A stretch of 34,128 bases of DNA from Bacillota bacterium (lineage in GTDB: Bacteria > Bacillota > Clostridia > Lachnospirales > Lachnospiraceae): assembly GCA_023420935.1 (NCBI GenBank), contig JAEZUR010000099.1, positions 1 through 34,128 on the forward strand, read 5' to 3'. A program made the translations under genes and the position numbers. The notes under the pieces are model-generated. The model ran no database searches. It was not told where the DNA came from and was given only the letters and a program-made list of their open reading frames with translations. Shown here one piece after another: positions 14,846-23,643 of this stretch (positions are counted from its first letter, which is position 1; the number at the start of each line of letters is the position of its first letter).

Positions 14846-15640
14846 TTAGATATTTAAATCCCGTCTCTGATAGAAGAAATAGGTTGAAACAATAAACACG
14901 ATAACAAGTAAGAAAGATAATAATACAATTCCTATGTTTAATGAACTTTCATAAACGATATCTTCATAACTAAAGTACTTAAATGGGGATAAAACATTTA
15001 GTACATCAAGATTTTGTGTCATATCCGTAACTTTTGATATTGCGAATGACCCAAGTAATATACTGGTTGCAATCGAACCAGATGCTTTTGGCTTTCTAAG
15101 GATTGCGGATAATAAAGTTCCAAGTGAGAAGAAGATGAGCTGAACAAGTAGCATACTAAAAAGAAATGCAATTATCTCACTGGTGATAGGTTCGCCTTTA
15201 TTAAAGGAGGATACCATAGCGATTGAGGTTACTAGGGTAATCAAATTAATAAGTATAATATTGAACAGTGCAGCAAGCAATTTGGCAGTTATAATTGTTT
15301 TTCTTGATACAGGTTTAGCAATTAAAAATTCCGTTGTTTTATCTCGTTCTTCTTTTCCTATAATGCCACAACCTAATAATACAGCATGAATTGCAGTTGT
15401 TATCTCCAAATAAGGAAAAAGAACTGTGAAGAATCCACTTATGGTTGTTACATCAAAGGAACCAATCCCAAGTAACACTTTCATGGTAAATGGTAGTTTA
15501 GTAAAAACATCGCTACTAGCTCCACCAGAGGAATATGCAGTATATTTACCCATACCGCTTACAACTAATAATACCATACAGATGCTCCATATGATGAAAG
15601 CTTTACGATTGGCTTTTAGTTCTCGAATGAATATATTCAT
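14846..15640 (-). CDS. ABC-2 type transporter permease (second copy)
   Basis: 264 residues with six predicted membrane spans. It starts MNIFIRELKANRKAFIIW, like the permease encoded just upstream (MNIYRYELKSLRKPTFIW), so the two are paralogues and probably form a heterodimeric pore. The GKEERDKTTEFLIAKPVSRKTIITAKLLAA segment is the conserved cytoplasmic coupling motif of ABC-2 permeases. AGGAGAT precedes the ATG. It is the last gene of the TetR-ATPase-permease-permease operon. The likely job is drug or peptide export. Confidence 0.88.
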   Translation of the reverse strand: MNIFIRELKANRKAFIIWSICMVLLVVSGMGKYTAYSSGGASSDVFTKLPFTMKVLLGIGSFDVTTISGFFTVLFPYLEITTAIHAVLLGCGIIGKEERDKTTEFLIAKPVSRKTIITAKLLAALFNIILINLITLVTSIAMVSSFNKGEPITSEIIAFLFSMLLVQLIFFSLGTLLSAILRKPKASGSIATSILLGSFAISKVTDMTQNLDVLNVLSPFKYFSYEDIVYESSLNIGIVLLSFLLVIVFIVSTYFFYQRRDLNI

Positions 15641-15672
15641 AAATTATCTCCTATCTATCCTTGTGTTTTTTC

Positions 15673-16476
15673 TTAAGAAACAGCATGGATATCTTTTTTA
15701 TTATATATGATATAGGTTGCAACAATGCATATGAGTATAATTACAGCACTAAGTAAAAGGTATGGTACCTCATAACTTTCATGTTCCAGAATATAAGGTA
15801 TTTCGAAATACTTAAAAGGAGAGATAAAACGTGCAACATCACTATTTTTATCAACAGCAAGAAGCGCACCGATTAAGTAAAAACCAAAAACAATTCCAAG
15901 GGATATTGGTAGGATAGTTTTAATTTTTTGAAAAAATACGGAAACAAACATCCCTATAGTAATGAACATTAACTGAATAAAAAATAATGTCAGGTTAATC
16001 ATAAGAAATAGAGTAGTACTAAAATCATCAGCTTTTACCATATTTGCCATTAATGTTGTTATGATACAAAAAATAATATTAGTCATTACAATCATAGTAA
16101 ATGCTGCTAGAAGCTTAGCAGTTATTATGGTAGAGCGAGAGACTGGCTTTACTAGAAGAAAGTCTGCGGTTCGCTCTCTTGACTCTTTTGATAAGATAGA
16201 GACGCCAAGATTCATTGCTTGGATTGCTCCGCATAATACGATAAATGAGAAAATCATGGCATAGAATCCTAAAATGGAGGTGATCGTATCAAGATTGATG
16301 CCCAATATGGCTCTAACACTAGCAGGATAATTTTCTAATAAGGCTTTAAAATCATTAGCATCTTTGGCCATACTAGGATAGATAGAGATATAGAGTGCGG
16401 CAAGAGCGATTAGTGCACAGATCCATATAAAGGTTGGTTTTCTAAGAGATTTCAGCTCGTATCGATATATATTCAT
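15673..16476 (-). CDS. ABC-2 type transporter permease (first copy)
   Basis: 267 residues and six predicted membrane spans, with the coupling segment SKESRERTADFLLVKPVSRS. AGGAGG, nine bases before the ATG, lies inside the end of the ATPase gene; the gap is four bases, suggesting translational coupling. The pair of related permeases with one ATPase fits BcrAB or multidrug exporter layout. Substrate unknown. Confidence 0.88.
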   Translation of the reverse strand: MNIYRYELKSLRKPTFIWICALIALAALYISIYPSMAKDANDFKALLENYPASVRAILGINLDTITSILGFYAMIFSFIVLCGAIQAMNLGVSILSKESRERTADFLLVKPVSRSTIITAKLLAAFTMIVMTNIIFCIITTLMANMVKADDFSTTLFLMINLTLFFIQLMFITIGMFVSVFFQKIKTILPISLGIVFGFYLIGALLAVDKNSDVARFISPFKYFEIPYILEHESYEVPYLLLSAVIILICIVATYIIYNKKDIHAVS

Positions 16477-16480
16477 TCAG

Positions 16481-17362
16481 TTAGTCCTCCTTTGCATAAT
16501 AGTGCATAAAGATTTCTTCTAGGTCTGGCTCTTCAATCGATACATTACGAAGATCCATTGAAGCCAATGTTTGCATAATTGAGTTAACACTACCCTTGTA
16601 GATGAAATTAGCAGAATTCTCTTTGATCTCGCATTTACTGATGCCGTTGATTAAGAATGTCTCATTGGTAAGCACTGTTTTTGCTTCTAAACTTATCTTT
16701 TTATAGTTACTTTCCTGTAGAGTGGCCATTTTCTCTAATTTAATAATTTTTCCATCTTTGATAAATGCTACACGATTACACATTTTCTGAACTTCACTTA
16801 AGATATGAGAAGAGAAAAAGATGGATGCACCTTTTTTGTTTTCTTCCTGTAATAATTCAAAAAATTTCTGCTGCATTAAGGGATCTAAACCACTAGTAGG
16901 TTCATCCAATATAATCAATTTTGGTTCATGTAATAGACCTTGTACAATACCCACCTTCTTCTTGTTACCAAAGGATAGGTCATCAATTTTCTTTTTTAAA
17001 TCTAAGTTCATAATATCAGCAAGCTCATGAATTCGTTTGGTACAATCCTTTTTATAAAAACTTGCAGAATATTTTAGTAAATCCATAACTCTCATATTAT
17101 CATAGTAGAAAACTTCTGATGGTAGATAGCCAAGTTCGCTTCTGACTTCTGGATGTTCCACACAACTTTTACCAAATATGGTAGCACTTCCACTAGTTGG
17201 ATAGATTAAGCCTAATAATGTTCGAATTGCAGTAGACTTACCAGCCCCGTTTGGACCTATAAAGCCAAAAACCTCCCCTTCTTCAATGGATAAGTTAACG
17301 TCGATAATACCTCTTGAAGCTCCATAATTCTTTGTTAGGTTTTTCATTTCTATTACATTCAT
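16481..17362 (-). CDS. ABC transporter ATP-binding protein (BcrA/DrrA-like exporter)
   Basis: 293 residues. Walker A GPNGAGKST (about 35-43), signature LSFGNKKKVGIVQ, Walker B LIILDEPTSGLDP and H-loop FFSSHILSE. The signature reads LSFGN rather than LSGGQ, a variant seen in bacitracin- and drug-type exporters. A C-terminal region of about 80 residues after the nucleotide-binding domain is typical of this group. The start codon overlaps the TetR stop by four bases (ATGA). Confidence 0.93.
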   Translation of the reverse strand: MNVIEMKNLTKNYGASRGIIDVNLSIEEGEVFGFIGPNGAGKSTAIRTLLGLIYPTSGSATIFGKSCVEHPEVRSELGYLPSEVFYYDNMRVMDLLKYSASFYKKDCTKRIHELADIMNLDLKKKIDDLSFGNKKKVGIVQGLLHEPKLIILDEPTSGLDPLMQQKFFELLQEENKKGASIFFSSHILSEVQKMCNRVAFIKDGKIIKLEKMATLQESNYKKISLEAKTVLTNETFLINGISKCEIKENSANFIYKGSVNSIMQTLASMDLRNVSIEEPDLEEIFMHYYAKED

Positions 17363-17979
17363 AAATATTCCTCCTTATAGAAATTGTCTTTAATTACATT
17401 CATGCATTCAAAATATTCATTAAATAAGTGATCAAGATCAAGATCCATATCATATTTCATATTAGTATTGTTTACAAATCCTTCCGCTAACCATATCAGA
17501 ATCTTCATAACTACTTTAATATCGATACCATCCTTAAATTTCGAGGCATCTACTCCATTAAAGGCTATTCTACTTCGAATTTCTTCGCCCTGTTTCAAAA
17601 TTAGTTTTATATCATCTTGTACTTCATGATCAGTTTCAAAGTAAGCACTGGTTAAAAAAGATATGATAGCAGGGTGCTTCTTCATAACAGATATTTTAAT
17701 ATTAGATGCATTCAACATTCGATCGAAGAAATCTGTAATTGTGTCATCATATTTCTCATTGATTGCATCAATAATAAGGTTGGAACACATGTCTAATAAG
17801 TACAAATATAAAGCCTTTTTGGTTCCAAAGTAATGAAAGACCATTGCTTTGGAAATACCAGCAGCAGATGCAATATCACTAACGGATGACTTTTTATAAC
17901 CATTTGAACCAAATATGGTAAGAGCACCATCAATAATATACTTTTGCTTTTCTTGTGGTAAATTAATAAACTTTTCCAA
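17359..17979 (-). CDS. TetR-family repressor of the ABC exporter operon
   Basis: 206 residues from TTG 17979, which lies eight bases after AGAGG. A GTG at 17988 is also in frame, but it overlaps that ribosome site, so TTG is preferred. The helix-turn-helix is near 25-60 (GYKKSSVSDIASAAGISKAMVFHYFGTK). The C-terminal domain is the ligand and dimer part. It is first in the operon and its promoter carries two matching palindromes, so it is probably an autorepressor released by the exporter's substrate. That last step is inference from the family. Confidence 0.92.
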   Translation of the reverse strand: MEKFINLPQEKQKYIIDGALTIFGSNGYKKSSVSDIASAAGISKAMVFHYFGTKKALYLYLLDMCSNLIIDAINEKYDDTITDFFDRMLNASNIKISVMKKHPAIISFLTSAYFETDHEVQDDIKLILKQGEEIRSRIAFNGVDASKFKDGIDIKVVMKILIWLAEGFVNNTNMKYDMDLDLDHLFNEYFECMNVIKDNFYKEEYL

Positions 17980-17999
17980 TTTTCTCACCTCTTTTATTA

Positions 18000-18049
18000 A
18001 CCGATTCGGTTTATAAATTTAGTATATCATTATAAACCGAATCGGTCAA
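18000..18049 (-). promoter_or_regulatory. TetR operator pair around the exporter operon promoter
   Basis: ACCGATTCGGTTTATAA (18000-18016) and its exact complement (18030-18046) form a 17-bp inverted repeat. Each arm contains the dyad ACCGA-T-TCGGT. On the minus strand -35 TTGACC (+ 18044-18049), 17 bases and -10 TATACT (+ 18021-18026) are visible. One dyad covers the -35; the other lies just downstream of the -10. Confidence 0.85.
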
Positions 18050-18083
18050 TGATTTTTGAAAATAGAATGATATTTGATAAAAC

Positions 18084-18127
18084 TGTAACTTCTTTGTAAC
18101 ACATTTTATCGAAAAAGAAGTTATACT
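18084..18127 (+). promoter_or_regulatory. Direct-repeat regulatory site and promoter before the lipoprotein operon
   Basis: TGTAAC occurs at 18084-18089 and 18095-18100, exactly 11 bases apart, as in PhoB/PhoP-type direct-repeat boxes. TATACT (18122-18127) is the likely -10. No good -35 lies 17 bases before it, which fits an activated promoter. TAACTTCTTT (18086-18095) also has its complement at 18114-18123. Confidence 0.5.
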
Positions 18128-18168
18128 CAAGAAGTAATTACATACACACTTAGAAATGGAGCGAATGG

Positions 18169-19434
18169 ATGATGAGAAAATATAAAAAATGGGCGGTTGT
18201 TTTGAGTTTATCCTTGGGATTAATGTTCACAGGTTGTAATAATACCAATGGTACAATGGACTTAATTAGCACTCCTGAGTTGCCTAATGGGAAACAAGAG
18301 GAGGTTAAGAATGCTATAGAGAAGTTAATCCCTTCTGACGCGGAATTGTTAACAGCGAAGAATTCAGAGTATAAACAGACCATTTATCTAGATGATTTAA
18401 ATCATGATGGATTACAAGAAGCATTTATTGTATATAAAGATAACAATGAATCAGGACAAGTGCATTTCTTAGTACTACAGGAAGAGAATGGAAGTTGGAA
18501 TAAAGTATCAGATATAACTTCAGATTATTATACACTTGATTATCTAAATATTCATGATCTTGATGAAAATGGAAGGAAAGAAATAATGATTGGAGTTGGT
18601 CTATCTGATACAGATCAAAAGAAACAATTCTTAGTTTATGAATTAGAGAAAGAGGGATTGGCTAATAAGGTGGATCGCTCCTATGAAGAGTTAGCAATAA
18701 GTGATTTTGATGGAGATAATAAGTTAGATATATTCATAATTGATGGTGAGCAGAATCAAATGCAAGAAGCAGAACTGTTAAATTATGAGGCTGGTCAATT
18801 AGAATTACAATCAAAGGTAGAATTAGCTGTGGATGGTTATCATGAGAATATGGTTATTGGTAAATTAGCAGATGGAAAGAAAGCTGTCTTTCTTGATAGT
18901 GGATTAGGAGCACATTCTATGCTTACTGAAATTGTGGCATATGATAATAATAATCTAATAAAGATTGGAGATGAAAACGATGGTATCTTGTTAAAAGCAT
19001 ATCCTCTTTACAGCAAGGATATTAACAAGGATGGTGTTATCGAAGTTGGTGGAATGTATATTCCCAAAGGTTACGAAGATGCAGCTATGGCAGAAATTCC
19101 TTTTATCTATACGTATTCAGATTATACCATAGATGGAACACATGAAACGGTGGAACAGCGATACGTAAATAATGATCATAATTTTTATATCACTATTCCA
19201 TCTGAATGGTATAATAAATTAACGGTAGAAAAAATCGATCAAGGCGTTCGATTATTAGCCAATGAAGATAGTGAAATTTTATTTGAGGTTAAGTGGAGCT
19301 CCAAGGAATCAGATCAATCTACAAATACCAAATTGGGAGAAACCAAAGATACCGTGTTTTACACAGATAGAAAGGATGAATTATTAATCTCAAAGGATAA
19401 TTTTCACCTATTAGAAGAGGATTTTAATCAATGA
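18169..19434 (+). CDS. Lipoprotein with FG-GAP/VCBS-like calcium-loop repeats
   Basis: 421 residues. A lipoprotein signal is clear: KK near the N-terminus, a hydrophobic stretch, then LMFTG-C23. Asp-rich loops recur at regular spacing: DLNHDGLQEAFIV, DLDENGRKEIMIG, DFDGDNKLDIFII and DINKDGVIEVGGM. This is the DxDxDG pattern of FG-GAP/VCBS repeats, which bind Ca2+ and build a beta-propeller. The C-terminal 100 residues do not continue the pattern. GGAG lies seven bases before the ATG. It overlaps the response-regulator gene by four bases, so it may be an outer sensor or an accessory protein for that two-component system. Confidence 0.85.
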   Translation: MMRKYKKWAVVLSLSLGLMFTGCNNTNGTMDLISTPELPNGKQEEVKNAIEKLIPSDAELLTAKNSEYKQTIYLDDLNHDGLQEAFIVYKDNNESGQVHFLVLQEENGSWNKVSDITSDYYTLDYLNIHDLDENGRKEIMIGVGLSDTDQKKQFLVYELEKEGLANKVDRSYEELAISDFDGDNKLDIFIIDGEQNQMQEAELLNYEAGQLELQSKVELAVDGYHENMVIGKLADGKKAVFLDSGLGAHSMLTEIVAYDNNNLIKIGDENDGILLKAYPLYSKDINKDGVIEVGGMYIPKGYEDAAMAEIPFIYTYSDYTIDGTHETVEQRYVNNDHNFYITIPSEWYNKLTVEKIDQGVRLLANEDSEILFEVKWSSKESDQSTNTKLGETKDTVFYTDRKDELLISKDNFHLLEEDFNQ

Positions 19435-20120
19435 ATAAAACAATATTAGTTATAGAGGATGAACTTTCTATACGAAGTTTTGTTTGTTTCAACTTAAGAA
19501 AGAAACAGTTTCATATTTTAGAAGCAAAGACTGGTGAGGAAGCGTTAGAACTCTTTTATGATAATCAAGTAGATATTGTATTACTTGACCTGATGCTGCC
19601 TGGTATAGATGGATTTACGGTTTGTGATGAGATTCGTAGAAATAGTCAAACAGTGGGGATTATCATGTTGACCGCACGAACACAAGAGGAAGACCGAGTC
19701 AAAGGGCTTATACAAGGCGCGGATGACTATTTGTCAAAACCATTTAGTATGGTAGAATTAGAAGCGAGAATTATTTCTTTATTACGTAGATTAGAATATG
19801 TGGCACCAATAGAAAAACATTCAATTCTACAAGCAGATACTATCGTTCTGAATCAAATGAATAAAACAGTAACTTGCCAAGGGCATGATATTAACGTGAC
19901 GCCAACTGAATTTTGCCTACTTCAGTTATTTCTAAGTAATAAAAATAAATTATTCACCCGTGACAATCTTTTGGATGAGGTTTGGGGAGTGAACTATATA
20001 GGTGATGTTAAGGTAGTAGATGTAAATATACGAAGGTTGAGAATGAAAATAGAAGCAGACCCTTCCAATCCAACCTTTTTATGTACCGTATGGGGGCAAG
20101 GATATATATGGAAGGGGTAA
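19431..20120 (+). CDS. OmpR/PhoB-family response regulator
   Basis: 229 residues. The receiver has E9-D10, phospho-acceptor D53 (LLDLMLPGIDGF), T81 and K103. The winged-helix domain ends in FLCTVWGQGYIWKG. It overlaps the lipoprotein gene by ATGA and lies four bases before the kinase gene, so translation of the three is coupled. The 11-base-spaced TGTAAC repeats upstream of the operon are of the type such regulators bind, suggesting autoregulation. Confidence 0.95.
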   Translation: MNKTILVIEDELSIRSFVCFNLRKKQFHILEAKTGEEALELFYDNQVDIVLLDLMLPGIDGFTVCDEIRRNSQTVGIIMLTARTQEEDRVKGLIQGADDYLSKPFSMVELEARIISLLRRLEYVAPIEKHSILQADTIVLNQMNKTVTCQGHDINVTPTEFCLLQLFLSNKNKLFTRDNLLDEVWGVNYIGDVKVVDVNIRRLRMKIEADPSNPTFLCTVWGQGYIWKG

Positions 20121-20124
20121 GTGC

Positions 20125-21498
20125 ATGAAGAGAAAAATCATTCTATATTTTATGATTATAATAATACTGACATTGAGTCTAGTTATGTTAGGATTCGCTT
20201 TTGGAATTACGGAGTATTATTATAGTGGGATTGCAAACACGTTTGAAACACATGCACAAGGAGTTTCTCCTGTTTGGCAAGGTGAATTTGATTTTACGAA
20301 ATCGAAAGTGATTGCCTATAGTGATAAAATAATAGAAAATTATAAGTATAAGGATGCACAGCTAGATCTTCTAGATAGAAATGGTAAATTAATTCAATCA
20401 TCGTCAGGGTTTTATGAAGATATATCATATTCCATTGATTCAACCATAATGGATTTTAAGAACATCCATCGAGTCGAAACAATTGAGAACACAGAAGAGA
20501 ATATAATGGCAGTATATTCTCCATTACTATACAAGGGCCAAGTTGTGGGGGTTCTGCGTTATTCATCTTCCTTAACGAAAGTAAATCAAATAATTCGAAG
20601 TTTTATTGGTTATGGTTTGGCGTTATGTTTCGTGGCGTCCGTGATTGCGTTTATGGTAAGCTATCATCTTGGAAACTCTTTTGTAAGGCCTGTAAAGGAC
20701 ATTATTCGTTTTACACAGAACATGGCTGAGGGTCAATTTAAGATACGAATAGAAGAGGAATATCCTTATGAGCTTGGTGAATTAGCAAAACATCTTAATT
20801 ATATGGGAGACGAGATTGTAAAAACAGATCAATTAAAAAATGATTTTATCTCATCTATCTCACATGAATTGCGAACGCCGTTAACCGGCATTAAGGGGTG
20901 GGTTGAAACAATGAAAGAACCAGGTAGCTTAACTGAGGAAGAACTTCAATTTGGTATGACCATGATCGATCACGAAACAGAACGTTTTATTCGTTTGGTT
21001 GAAAACCTCTTAGATTTTTCAAGATATCAATCCGATCGTATGAATTTATACGTAACGAGTGTTTCGTTGGAAGAGTTGATTAATGAGGTAACGTTTCAAT
21101 TACAGAAGAAGGCGGAGGAAAAAGAGCTTCGCATTATAACAGAAACCAGTCCAGCTACGATTAAAGCAGATGAATATAAAATAAAGCAAGTGATATTAAA
21201 TGTATTGGATAATGCAATTAAATTTTCACATACAGGAGAAGATATCTATATCAATCTAATTACCCAAAAGGAGTCCGTTGAAATTCATATTCAGGATCAA
21301 GGAATCGGAATAGAAAATGAGTATCTAATCCACACCATGGAAACTTTTTATAAAATTGATCCGAAATCAGTGGGTGCAGGGTTAGGATTAGCTATTTCTA
21401 AAAAAATTGTGGATATGCATAAAGGAACGTTACGTATAGTAAGCAAGTATGGGGAAGGTACAACTGTAATCATAACCTTGCCATATGATATAAATTAA
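20125..21498 (+). CDS. Sensor histidine kinase with HAMP domain
   Basis: 457 residues. TM1 about 5-27, an extracytoplasmic domain of about 130 residues, TM2 about 160-182, HAMP about 183-235. HisKA contains H247 in DFISSISHELRTPLTGIK. HATPase has VLDNAIKFS, DQGIGIENE and GAGLGLAISKKIVDMHKG. It is the obvious partner of the regulator four bases upstream. The outer domain (NGKLIQSSSGF and VYSPLLYKGQVVGVLRYSSSL) resembles a dCache/PAS-like single-domain sensor; its ligand is unknown. Contact with the operon's lipoprotein is possible. Confidence 0.95.
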   Translation: MKRKIILYFMIIIILTLSLVMLGFAFGITEYYYSGIANTFETHAQGVSPVWQGEFDFTKSKVIAYSDKIIENYKYKDAQLDLLDRNGKLIQSSSGFYEDISYSIDSTIMDFKNIHRVETIENTEENIMAVYSPLLYKGQVVGVLRYSSSLTKVNQIIRSFIGYGLALCFVASVIAFMVSYHLGNSFVRPVKDIIRFTQNMAEGQFKIRIEEEYPYELGELAKHLNYMGDEIVKTDQLKNDFISSISHELRTPLTGIKGWVETMKEPGSLTEEELQFGMTMIDHETERFIRLVENLLDFSRYQSDRMNLYVTSVSLEELINEVTFQLQKKAEEKELRIITETSPATIKADEYKIKQVILNVLDNAIKFSHTGEDIYINLITQKESVEIHIQDQGIGIENEYLIHTMETFYKIDPKSVGAGLGLAISKKIVDMHKGTLRIVSKYGEGTTVIITLPYDIN

Positions 21499-21619
21499 AT
21501 TATAATTAGTAACATTACAAACTAAATAGTTCCTTATATTTGGGACAACTATATAAGAGTCAAGAATTGAGGAATCATAATAATATAGTGCCTTAAGCTA
21601 GCACGGAATGGAGAAAAAG

Positions 21620-21982
21620 ATGAAATTTTGTTGGTGCACAATTCACGTTAAAAGTATGGAGGAATCTCTTAAGTTTTATGAAGAAATCGTAGGACTTCAG
21701 GTGAATCGAAGATATAATGCTGGACCTGGAAGAGAAATTGTCTTTTTGGGTGACGGTGAATCAAAGATAGAACTTATATCAGCCGGCGAATCAAAAGATG
21801 CAAGTATAGGCCAGGATATCTCTCTGGGATTTGAAGTGAATTCCGTAGAAGAGAAAATGGAATTTGTTAAACAAAAAGGAAAAGAGCCTATAACTGGATT
21901 ATTACAACCGAATCCACATGTGAGATTTTTCTATGTATTAGATCCCAATGGACTGAAGATACAGTTTGTAGAAAACTGCTAA
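21620..21982 (+). CDS. VOC superfamily protein, glyoxalase-I-like
   Basis: 120 residues from ATG 21620, which has GGAG six bases upstream; an in-frame ATG at 21608 has no ribosome site. The fold marks are CWCTIHVKSMEESLKFYEEI, KIELI and the last strand VRFFYVLDPNGLKIQFVE. Metal-ligand positions typical of glyoxalase I (an early His, then Glu, His and Glu) appear as H28-like, E and late E residues. This fits a small lactoylglutathione-lyase-like enzyme or a related dioxygenase. The substrate is unproven. Confidence 0.85.
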   Translation: MKFCWCTIHVKSMEESLKFYEEIVGLQVNRRYNAGPGREIVFLGDGESKIELISAGESKDASIGQDISLGFEVNSVEEKMEFVKQKGKEPITGLLQPNPHVRFFYVLDPNGLKIQFVENC

Positions 21983-21990
21983 TAATACAG

Positions 21991-22018
21991 GGCTATTGCA
22001 AATTTTGCGATAGCCTTT
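21991..22018 (+). terminator. Terminator after the VOC gene
   Basis: GGCTATTGCAA (21991-22001) pairs with TTGCGATAGCC (22005-22015, one G-T pair) around an ATT loop. Only three T follow, so it is weak. Confidence 0.6.
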
Positions 22019-22047
22019 AAAAAACTTTAAATAATTATAATTTTCTA

Positions 22048-22078
22048 TTGACATTAACGCAGCGTCATCCTTTATTAT
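22048..22078 (+). promoter_or_regulatory. MerR-type promoter with 19-bp spacer
   Basis: TTGACA (22048-22053), exactly 19 bases, then TATTAT (22073-22078). The stretched spacer contains ACGC-A-GCGT (22057-22065). A 19-bp spacer with a central dyad is the signature of promoters untwisted by MerR-family activators, so autoactivation by the downstream gene is likely. Confidence 0.75.
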
Positions 22079-22100
22079 AATCTTGTCAGGAGGTGATGAG

Positions 22101-22859
22101 ATGGAATATACCATTAAAAAATTAGCTGAGATAGCTGGTGTAAGTACAAGAACATTGAGGTATTACGATGATATCGGGTTGTTAAAACCAAAAAGGATTA
22201 ATTCTTCGAAGTACCGCATTTATGGTGAAAGAGAAGTTAATATTCTTCAACAAATTTTATTCTATCGTTCTATGGATATGAAACTTGAGGAGATTCAACA
22301 ATTGATATCAAGTCCGGACTTTGATATCTCCAATGCATTAATCCAGCATCACCAGACGCTTATTTCGAAGCGAAATCAACTTGATCAATTGATTTTGACA
22401 GTAGAAAAAACAATTGCTTATCATAAAGGAGAGATTACAATGTCAAATAAAGAAAAATTTGAAGGATTTAAAAAAGAAAAATTAGCTGAAAATGAAGAAA
22501 AGTATGGGAAAGAAATAAGAGAAAAGTATGGTGAGGAGACTGTGAAAGCATCCAATCAAAAATTCTTAGATATGAGCGAAGAGGATTTAGAAAATATGCA
22601 ACGTATTGAGAATGATATGTTTGAATCCCTAAAGGAAGTTGTAAAAACCATGGATTTAGAATCGGAAGAAGCGAAAAATGTATATGAGAACCACAAAGCA
22701 TGGTTGGCATTCACTTGGCCTTCTTATTCGCCAGAAGCTCACATTGGATTAACCCAAATGTATGTGGCGGACGAAAGATTTGCAAAGTATTACAATGACA
22801 AAGCGGGCATAGAAGTAGTTGCAACACTTCGTGACATCGTTGAGAAATATGCAAAATAA
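22101..22859 (+). CDS. MerR-family activator with TipAS drug-recognition domain
   Basis: 252 residues from ATG 22101, seven bases after AGGAGG; an upstream in-frame TTG lies before that site. The N-terminal MerR domain (YTIKKLAEIAGVSTRTLRYYDDIGLLKP) is followed by a coiled coil to about 110. A helical TipAS-like domain (about 135-252) has the NHKAWLAFTWPSYSPEAHIGLTQMY segment. In TipA this domain traps thiopeptide antibiotics and then activates transcription. Few other genes sit in the same direction, so the direct target may be its own promoter or the PAP2 gene 106 bases on. Confidence 0.92.
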   Translation: MEYTIKKLAEIAGVSTRTLRYYDDIGLLKPKRINSSKYRIYGEREVNILQQILFYRSMDMKLEEIQQLISSPDFDISNALIQHHQTLISKRNQLDQLILTVEKTIAYHKGEITMSNKEKFEGFKKEKLAENEEKYGKEIREKYGEETVKASNQKFLDMSEEDLENMQRIENDMFESLKEVVKTMDLESEEAKNVYENHKAWLAFTWPSYSPEAHIGLTQMYVADERFAKYYNDKAGIEVVATLRDIVEKYAK

Positions 22860-22965
22860 GTAGTGTTTTTGTAAGGAATGGTGTAGAATATTAGTTTGTG
22901 GACAATATACAATTGGATAGAAACCACATAATGTATTAGAGAAAATAAAATAATAGGAGAGAACT

Positions 22966-23532
22966 ATGGTAGCCAATTTTATAAACCTAGAAGGAAATAT
23001 CTTATTATATATCCAAGAATATTTAAGAACACCATTCCTTACACCTGTTTTTAAGATAATTACTTATTTAGGTAACAACGGAGCAATCTGGATTATGATA
23101 ACCATGGCACTTTTGTGTTTCAAAAAGACAAGAAAATCAGGGATATTAGCAGTTGTAGCTCTTCTATGTGCATTCTTAATCGATAATGTCATACTAAAAA
23201 ATGTAATTGCGCGTACGCGACCATATGAGGTGATTGATGGATTACAGATCTTAATTCAGAAACAAAAGGATTATTCCTTTCCATCAGGACATACAGGAAG
23301 TTCCTTTGCTGCAGCCATCATATTATTTCAAACATTACCAAAAAAATATGGAATTAGTGCTATCGTTCTAGCATCACTAATCGGAATATCTCGTCTATAC
23401 GTAGGTGTACATTACCCCAGTGATGTAATATGCGGCTTCCTAATCGGCATGACGATTGGAATAGTCGTAAATCGATTATATGAATACATAGAAGCGAATA
23501 CAACCATAAAAACATTCGAGAAAATTACATAA
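22966..23532 (+). CDS. PAP2-family membrane phosphatase
   Basis: 188 residues and five to six membrane spans. The three-part active site is complete: K-N6-RP (KNVIARTRP), PSGH (SFPSGHTGS) and SRxxxxxHxxxD (ISRLYVGVHYPSD). AGGAGAG precedes the ATG. Members remove phosphate from undecaprenyl pyrophosphate (BcrC-like) or phosphatidate. The position after a TipA-like regulator and the small size favour a lipid-carrier phosphatase that lowers bacitracin sensitivity, but this is inference. Confidence 0.9.
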   Translation: MVANFINLEGNILLYIQEYLRTPFLTPVFKIITYLGNNGAIWIMITMALLCFKKTRKSGILAVVALLCAFLIDNVILKNVIARTRPYEVIDGLQILIQKQKDYSFPSGHTGSSFAAAIILFQTLPKKYGISAIVLASLIGISRLYVGVHYPSDVICGFLIGMTIGIVVNRLYEYIEANTTIKTFEKIT

Positions 23533-23542
23533 AATACCAAAC

Positions 23543-23585
23543 TAAAGTGGTAGAATCATTACAAATCGATGATTCTACCACTTTA
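23543..23585. terminator. Terminator after the PAP2 gene
   Basis: A 17-bp perfect stem: TAAAGTGGTAGAATCAT (23543-23559) with its complement at 23569-23585 around a 9-base loop. The stem ends in A/T-rich tracts on both sides, but no long T-run is present. It lies in a 350-base gene-free stretch which otherwise holds only the palindromic element below. Confidence 0.7.
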
Positions 23586-23643
23586 ATATTCATAAAAGCA
23601 TCATAGTAATATATATATATCACAGCCCCTTTGAATAACCTGA

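Noticed and set aside
21540..21600. Possible operator or terminator (ATAGTT ... AACTAT) before the VOC gene
   Set aside because: The stem is short, broken by mismatches and lacks a T-run or a clear -35/-10 pair.
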